Positions 57,800 through 64,000 of a stretch of DNA of 64,000 bases are shown piece after piece. Source of the DNA: Hyperoodon ampullatus (lineage: Eukaryota > Chordata > Mammalia > Artiodactyla > Ziphiidae); assembly GCA_949752795.1 (NCBI GenBank), contig OX457058.1, forward strand, positions 32,924,587 through 32,988,586, read 5' to 3'. Both the position numbers and the translations under genes were made by a program. The notes under the pieces are model-generated. The model worked only from the letters and a program-made list of their open reading frames with translations, did not search any database and was not told where the DNA came from. Position 1 is the stretch's first letter. Every line of letters starts with the position of its first letter.

Positions 57800-59855
57800 A
57801 GCCAAATTGTCCAATGTATGGATAGAAGTTAGGAGCCAGAAAGAACACTAGACTTGGAGTCAGAGGACCCAGCCTCGGTCCTCCCCAAATCCCTGCTCCC
57901 TTACTATGTGCCCTGGGTTTGTAAAATGCAACGATACACATTGACCTCAGAGGGGTGAGGTATGAAACAGATGACCCCTGTAGCGCCTACAACCACACCT
58001 GGTGCAATGTGGGGGCCTAATCAGCCCTGGTTCCCCATCATTCTTTTATGGACTAATGTGAAATCGGGCTTCCTGGTAAAGGCGTAACTTCCTAAGTGCA
58101 CAGTTTCAAGTGAAATGCAAATCTGCCATTTATTTAACTTTGGCACCAATTCTGGGAAACAGCTGGCAGACGTGGTGAAATTACTGGCTAAGAAGAGCAC
58201 TGGGGGTTTGGGGGCGGATTTCAAGTCTCTTCACCAGAGTACCTGGCAATTAAGGCAGTTAGGGAACCATATCCCTGTCTGCTGGCTGCGTCTTACTGTC
58301 GACTGAGGAGCCAGTCTCTAGTAGGCAGGAGCAGTGGGTGAGAGAAAGAGGAGATAATGCAGGGTCCCTTGAGAAATGGAATTCACTTTTTTGTTTTCTA
58401 TCCACTTATGGAGTAACTTTGATTCTTTGCATCACTGTCTCTGAAGAGCTGCAAACAGAAAAAAAAAAAATCCATTTAACTTGTAGTTCTGAATTATCTC
58501 CAGAGAAGGAAGGGAGAGATGGTGCTTAGGGTGCTGGTTCATAGGAACTTGTGGGCCATGAAAACCCACCTCTCAGACCTCGTACCACGAGAATGTAATT
58601 GACTAAGGGCGCCAGGTGCTGGGCCCTGAATCTACTGCCTACCCGCCTCTGCACTGAGGCTGCGCTACCCACAGGCTGTCCCCAGTCAATGACTGGGCAA
58701 GGCAGGAATAGGAAGAGCAATTCCTGTAGGTCAGCCTCCTTCGAAAGGTGACTTTGATTCAGTGACTTGCCATCGGCTTTGTGAAGCCTTGCTTAGACTG
58801 CACTCCAGCCTGAGGCTCTCCTTGCCCAATCTTCCTTCCTCCTGGCTCTTCTTCTGCCAGGTCAGCCCTGCGCTGTGGTCTGACAGCTCTCCCAGCCTCT
58901 TCCACCTCCCTCCCCGTTTTCCCGCACAGGCATTCCCCCCGCCCCCCAAATCTCTCACACATCTAATCCTCTCTTGGCATTTTCTCCATGGAGTTCTAAA
59001 CTGACACGGGACCTGTATAGAACAAGGGAGCGTACAGACACATGGTCAAGCCACTTCTCCAGGATGTCCCCTGGGGAAGTCGCCCCCTCCCCTCCTAGAG
59101 GATGTCTGTGGGCTCACAGGATCAGGAAGCCAAGGGCAGGCGGCTTTTTCTCCTCCAAGCATGTAAGAACCACCACAGGGATGGGAAAATTTATTTTCTC
59201 CCACCATTACATTCCCATGGTGATGAGCATTTCTGGAAAAATAGTATAAGCATGTGGTTTAAGAGTGGCAATTAAGCCTTCCAAGGTCAGGGACTACTTT
59301 TTTTCTCTCTCTTGCCAGTGTTGAAGCCTGGACCCAGGGAAGCCAGGTAGTTGATCTCTGTTGAACAAATGAAACGCACTGATGTCACAACTGGGGCCAA
59401 CTACGTTTAAGTTTCTATATTCCTGATCTTCTGGATCTGAAAAGGAATTATTTTAAAAATTCTTAAGTATTGTAGCCTGCTTTAGTTTATTTTGGAGCAT
59501 TTCCAAATACTCACTTTTCAAGGATAGGTGGAAGAAAGACAAAGTCTTTTCCGAAAAGAATTATTTGTATATAAAGTGCAGAGACTGGAGTGGGGGTGTG
59601 TTGCGGAGGAGCAAAGTGTGGGACAGAGACAAGTAGCTGACCAGGAACCAGGCGGGGGACAAAGGGAGGTATCCTTTCTCAATGCCACTGTCACCTGAGT
59701 CTGCGTTCACCAGGGTCCTTTATCTAGGCCATTAAGGACCAGCACATGGTTCCCTATCTCCTGAGCAGCTCTGTCCCCATGAGGAGCTTTTTATGAAATC
59801 AGGGGTTCACCTGAGTACAGTCTGAGGGGGTCAGCCAGAATGGGTGGGGTCTGGA
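57800..59855. other. BCL2A1 upstream flank, nothing recognised
   Basis: Repeat-poor for this window. Short open frames here have no recognisable similarity. It could hold distal enhancers, but nothing in the sequence proves it. Confidence 0.45.
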
Positions 59856-59872
59856 AACCATATGTGTACTTT

Positions 59873-60243
59873 TTTTTTTTTATTGAGGTATAGTTGTTTT
59901 ACAATGTTGTGTTAGTTTCTACTGTACAGCAAAGTGAAGTAGAGTTCCCTGTGCTATACAGCAGGTTCTCATCAGTTATCTATTTTATACATATTAGTGT
60001 ATATATGTCAATCCCAATCTCCCAATTCATCCCACCCCTTCCCTTTCCCCCCTTGGTGTCCATACGCTTGTTCTCTACATCTGTGCCTCTATTTCTGCCT
60101 TGCAAACCAGTTCATCTGTACCATTTCTCTAGATTCCACATAGAAGTGATATTATACGATATTTGTTTTTCTCTTTCTGACTTAATTCACTCTGTATGAC
60201 AGTCTCTAGGTCCAACCATGCCTCTACGTCCAACCATGTCTCT
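59873..60243 (-). mobile_element. 5'-truncated L1 3' end with microduplication
   Basis: Reverse-oriented L1 tail; flanks accatatgtgtactt (59858-59872) and accatatgtatactt (60244-60258). At the truncated end 'gtccaaccatg[c/t]ctcta' occurs twice (60211-60243). Confidence 0.93.
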
Positions 60244-60259
60244 ACCATATGTATACTTA

Positions 60260-60880
60260 ATTATTCCATAAACGCACACTAAGCTGCTACTGAGTACCGG
60301 GGTTTGTGTTAAATGCCGGAGAAAACTTTCTGCCCTTAAAGAATTTTTAATCTAGAAGAAACTATGCCACATTATAGGGAATTGCATCAAAGGAACTGCA
60401 GAGGGAATAATTAGAGGAAGTTGCAGAGGTATAGCTTCAAATATGGGGATCCTTCCTGGAACCCATCCTAAGGCCATGGAGCCAGGCTTCTGAGAGTCTG
60501 GAAGTGCACATGTATGACACTGATCTACTGTGGACTGAGGGGTGCAGATGGATGGGGGAGGGGGGTTGACGGTAGAATATGATTTCCCAAATCTGTGCAC
60601 ACCTAGTAAGCACCTAAGGCCTGATGAAAGTGTTCTCCATACTGCACTCATTTTGCCAGAAGTTTCTACTGAAGAAGCATGGTGTCTTGGCTAGGGCTGA
60701 GGGAATTACTAGTGTTTGTCATGAAAATAAGAATAAGAAGAGTATGAAGCCTCCTAATAACTAATTAACAACTTCTTCCAGTTGTAAGGTACTGGGGGCT
60801 GCAATGTTGCAATTATTATCACAAACATACATGTGAACTACAACCTCATGTCTAGCCATGGTGTTTACATAAATTGCCAC
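60260..60880. other. Upstream flank, nothing recognised
   Basis: No identifiable feature. Confidence 0.5.
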
Positions 60881-60884
60881 ATCC

Positions 60885-61380
60885 ATACACATGTTGTCTA
60901 TTGCTTTCTAACTGCTTTCTAACAAATCGGCTCCCAACACTTAGTGGCTTCAAACAATAATCATCTATTTTGCTCATGAATGTGAAACGTGGGCAGGGCT
61001 CAGGATGGATGACTGGTCTCTGCTCCACGATGTCTGGGGTTTAGCTGGAATGTCTCAACAGCTGCGGCTAGAACAGCTGGGGTTGGCCGGGCATCTCTCT
61101 TCACATAGTCTCAGGATCTCTCTGCATGGTCTCTCCAGTGTGGCAATCTCAAATTGGTCATACTTCTCACATGGTGGCTGAAGATCCTAAGAGGAAGCAT
61201 TCTAGTGACAAATGTAGGAGCCAAGTGGTCTCTTATGACCCAGTTTAGAACTCACAGAGTATCATTTCTATCATATTCTAGTAGTAGAAGCCATTACGTG
61301 CCTGCTCAAATTCAAGGAAAGGAAGCACAGACACTTTTATTGATAGGAAGAGTGTCAAGAATTTGCAGACATGTTTTAAA
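60885..61380 (+). repeat. Ancient interspersed repeat, probably LTR class
   Basis: 'aacaaatcggctcccaacacttagtggcttcaaacaa' and 'gggcagggctcaggatgg' (60925-61010) follow a common old mammalian repeat. Family not named. Confidence 0.45.
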
Positions 61381-61384
61381 ATTG

Positions 61385-62635
61385 CCACAATGTGCAACTC
61401 ACACACAAAGTCACTTGTACACAATCATGTTGTACACAATCATGTTCGTGTACAACGTAACCAATATCATCCTCATACAGTCCTTTGGATTGGAAAATCA
61501 AGGAGGCAATTCTAATCTTGGGGTGATCCTGCCCACCTCTATAACCATCAGGTTACTGCAGGGCTGAGAATCCTCTGGATTAGATCCTCGGAAGCCAGAA
61601 GTCTTCTAAGTGGGTTGAGGCACAATTGCCTGGAGAAGACCTCATTTAATCTCCCTCCTGATCGCAGAGATCTCATCATGCCATGAGTCCACCTCCTGCT
61701 CTGACCAGGAAGCAGAAAGCAATGACTGACAAAGGTTAAGTTTTGATGGGGAATATGAGGGAAGAAGCCTGAAGCCACCCTGGCTGAAGACTGGCTTGAG
61801 GACTAAGGGTCCTGTGTGCATGACCTCAGGGAGAGGCTGCCGAGGTCCACTTCTCTTTTCCCCAAAGGCAGACCTTGGGTGGAAACTTGCTTGGCTTTTG
61901 GCTCCTTCGGAGGAGGTGGCCCAGGGGAACTCCCACCGTGGTTTACTCTTTAGCTCCTCTGAGCTTATCATGACTGCTTCCCTTTTCCAAGGCTCGGGCC
62001 GGGGAATATTCTCTGCAGAGAGCAATGGTCTTCAGTGGGAACACCATCGTAACACAAAAGGGAGGGGGGAAAATAGAAGCCACCTGGGTACCCCCCCACC
62101 CCGCCCCGTCATCTCCCTTGGTCTGGTGGAGCCAAGCCTCGATAATCAGAAAACACAGTGGAGGCAAGTCCCCTCCCTGTCACGAAAAGCCAGTAGCCCA
62201 GTGTGACAGGGCTCCCGGTGGGAGCTTGGTTCCTATCAGAGGAGACGAATTTCCAGGAAGTCCTAGGAGCAAGATAAGCAGGTGGGACTTCCCCCAGTTC
62301 TCCTGTTGTCTTTGGGGAAAAGGCTGAAGCTGGGCCCTGGAGAGAACAACCAGCTGTGGACCAAGGGAGCTGAGAGGCAGGGAGGGAAGATGAGAGGTGT
62401 CGCCAAATGCGGCTTGTGGGGTGGGGTTTTGACTAAGGTTATAGAGGCCACAAAGGAGATGGAGGAGGAGAAAGAGTGGGGGTGGGGGGCGAAGCCAGGG
62501 GGAGGTGGCAATTATAAATGGGCCCACATAAGACAGAATGTCTGAGTGCAAGATGTCCTCCTGCACTGATTTGTCCCTCATCCCTTCTGCACACCTGTGT
62601 GGACAGGTGCATGCTCAGACCATCTTTCCTCACCC
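61385..62635. other. Upstream flank, nothing recognised
   Basis: Moderately GC-rich at 62050-62520, with several overlapping open frames on both strands that show no family resemblance. Confidence 0.45.
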
Positions 62636-62639
62636 TCTC

Positions 62640-63140
62640 TGAATCTCACTTGAATACCCATTGCTCATTCCGCTCCCCAGATCAGGATCCTCCAAGGGCT
62701 TCCCGCTGTCTTTGAAGAGGAGCTCAAGCTCCTCGAAGGGTCTTCATGCTCTGACTCGACCTCACCTCACCCCAGTCCTGCCCCCTGCCCTGACTCTGTG
62801 GGGTGCTCTCCTTGCTCCAGGAATTTGTTCTTCCTGCTGTCTCCAACGGCAGCGGCTTTCCTCTTTCATCCGTGTGTTGCCAACCTTCTCCATCTTCAAG
62901 GCCCAGTCAAACCAAGCCTTCCCTACTCACCTGAGCCAGGAGAAATCTCAGTGTGTGTTCCCACAGGACCCTGTGCCCGAGCAATAACACATCTGACGTG
63001 TCTTATACGGCAGCTATGGTGCTGTCTGGTGCCCTTGGCTGGCAGCTCTCCTAGGAAGAGAGCTGCCTATTCAGCTTTGATTTCTTCAGAAGGCCCAGCA
63101 CAGGGACTGACACATGCAAGATACATGTTGACTGGATTCT
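62640..63140 (+). repeat. L2 (LINE-2) 3' region
   Basis: L2 coding tail pattern: 'ccccagtcctgccccctgccc', 'ttcatccgtgtgttgcc', 'ttcaaggcccagtcaaacc', ending near 'tgacacatgcaagatacatg'. Confidence 0.75.
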
Positions 63141-63149
63141 ATTATTATC

Positions 63150-63535
63150 TTGGCCAGTAATGTCAAGTATTTGACAAATGGCCTACTTCACAATTAGACT
63201 GATACTGTGGCTGAAGCTATATTAGTATTTCGGTTAAGTTTTACTTCGCAAAGCAAAAGTAAAATTATCTTTTCTTTCCCCAAATTTCATCTTGGGGGAA
63301 GTACAAGAGAAAACCCTATTTGAATAGGGCCTTCAAGGGATTTGGGCAGAGGGCCTCGGACTTTCCACAGCCCTAAATGGAATGGCAATGAGACACAACA
63401 CAAATGAAGGAAGCAGAAGTGTGCTCGGTAAGAGCAAGTGAAACTGGGCCCCTTAAGGGCAATTCTCTGTTGGAGACACAAGAACTCAGATTTCCCCAAA
63501 GAGCAAAGGGCAGACGGCCAACAGCCACTCACTCA
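63150..63535. other. Upstream flank, nothing recognised
   Basis: No identifiable feature. Confidence 0.5.
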
Positions 63536-63539
63536 GCCG

Positions 63540-63625
63540 ACTGCTCAACAAACTTGACTGAGTGCCCATCACATGCCAGGCCCCACGCTGGGTCCGGGGA
63601 TGCGTATGCAGGGGTTTTGTTTCAT
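63540..63625 (+). repeat. MIR fragment
   Basis: 'tgactgagtgcccatcacatgccagg' is the MIR central pattern. Confidence 0.6.
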
Positions 63626-63629
63626 TAAC

Positions 63630-64000
63630 ACAGGTGTAAGGGGATATGACACAAACCACCAGAAAATTCAAATGCAGAATAAGTGCCACAAGACTAAATG
63701 ACATCAAAGTTCAGTCTGGAGAAGAAAGAAAGGACTTCCCAGAGGAGGCTGGGAAGTGGCCATGCTTCTCTCTTTGGAAAGGCAGTTGGTAAAAGTGAAT
63801 GAAATCCCTGTGCAGAAAGGAGGGGAGGTGACAAGTGGGGAGAGGTTCCTAGTGCCTTCCAGTCCTTGGTTGCAATTGTTCCATCCCACGTTTAGGTATC
63901 TGAGACTCTCAGAATGCTTCCAGTTAATTCTTCTTTTTGTCAAAGTTAGAGTTGTTTCGTGGAAGGGCTTCAAAACAGATGTATTTCCCCAACACAGTGC
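63630..64000. other. Upstream flank, nothing recognised
   Basis: No identifiable feature at the right edge of the window. Confidence 0.5.

Noticed and set aside
61154..62715. Cluster of 64-137 codon frames upstream of BCL2A1
   Set aside because: They overlap each other in different frames and strands, show low-complexity Pro/Ser-rich peptides, match no family I know and have no splice context.

Overview
This window is nuclear DNA from a mammal, almost certainly a cetacean and probably a toothed whale. The evidence is about two dozen tRNA-derived SINEs of the cetartiodactyl CHR type (A-box-like start 'cttccctggtggcgcagtgg'), several LINE-1 copies with the cetartiodactyl 3' end, ancient MIR, L2 and hAT relics, and two split vertebrate genes. 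The species call rests on repeat character and on remembered family sequences; no database search was possible.

Two genes are recognisable, both on the minus strand. MTHFS (5-formyltetrahydrofolate cyclo-ligase) begins in a CpG island near 41.3 kb. Its coding exon 1 is 41163-41279 and exon 2 is 32511-32772. Exon 3 is not in the window, so 1-32510 is intron 2. BCL2A1 (BFL-1/A1) has coding exon 1 at 55406-55825 and exon 2 at 47283-47390, with a poly(A) signal at 47125-47130, giving a complete 175-residue reading frame. The order MTHFS then BCL2A1, both on the same strand, matches the human 15q25.1 neighbourhood. No gene was recognised from 56.1 to 64 kb, which is the 5' flank of BCL2A1.

The rest is mostly mobile-element debris. 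Region by region: 0-11 kb is LINE-1 rich, including a near full-length but broken L1 at 2450-8482. 11-32 kb is MTHFS intron 2 with SINEs, LTR relics, MIR and L2. 33-41 kb is MTHFS intron 1 with SINEs and L1 3' ends. 41.5-47 kb is the gap between the genes, with old L1 sequence. 47.4-55.4 kb is the BCL2A1 intron, with a hAT element carrying two SINEs and a SINE-in-SINE nest. 56-64 kb is sparse in repeats, with an L1 tail and an L2 fragment.

The two genes do not work together. MTHFS is a housekeeping folate enzyme and BCL2A1 an inducible anti-apoptotic BCL-2 family protein. I found no novel multi-gene system. The items most worth a second look are a set of upstream reading frames before BCL2A1, a 41-codon frame overlapping the BCL2A1 stop that matches the part of human ST20 related to BCL2A1 exon 2, two extremely short L1 insertions with perfect target-site duplications, and a SINE with an expanded internal repeat.
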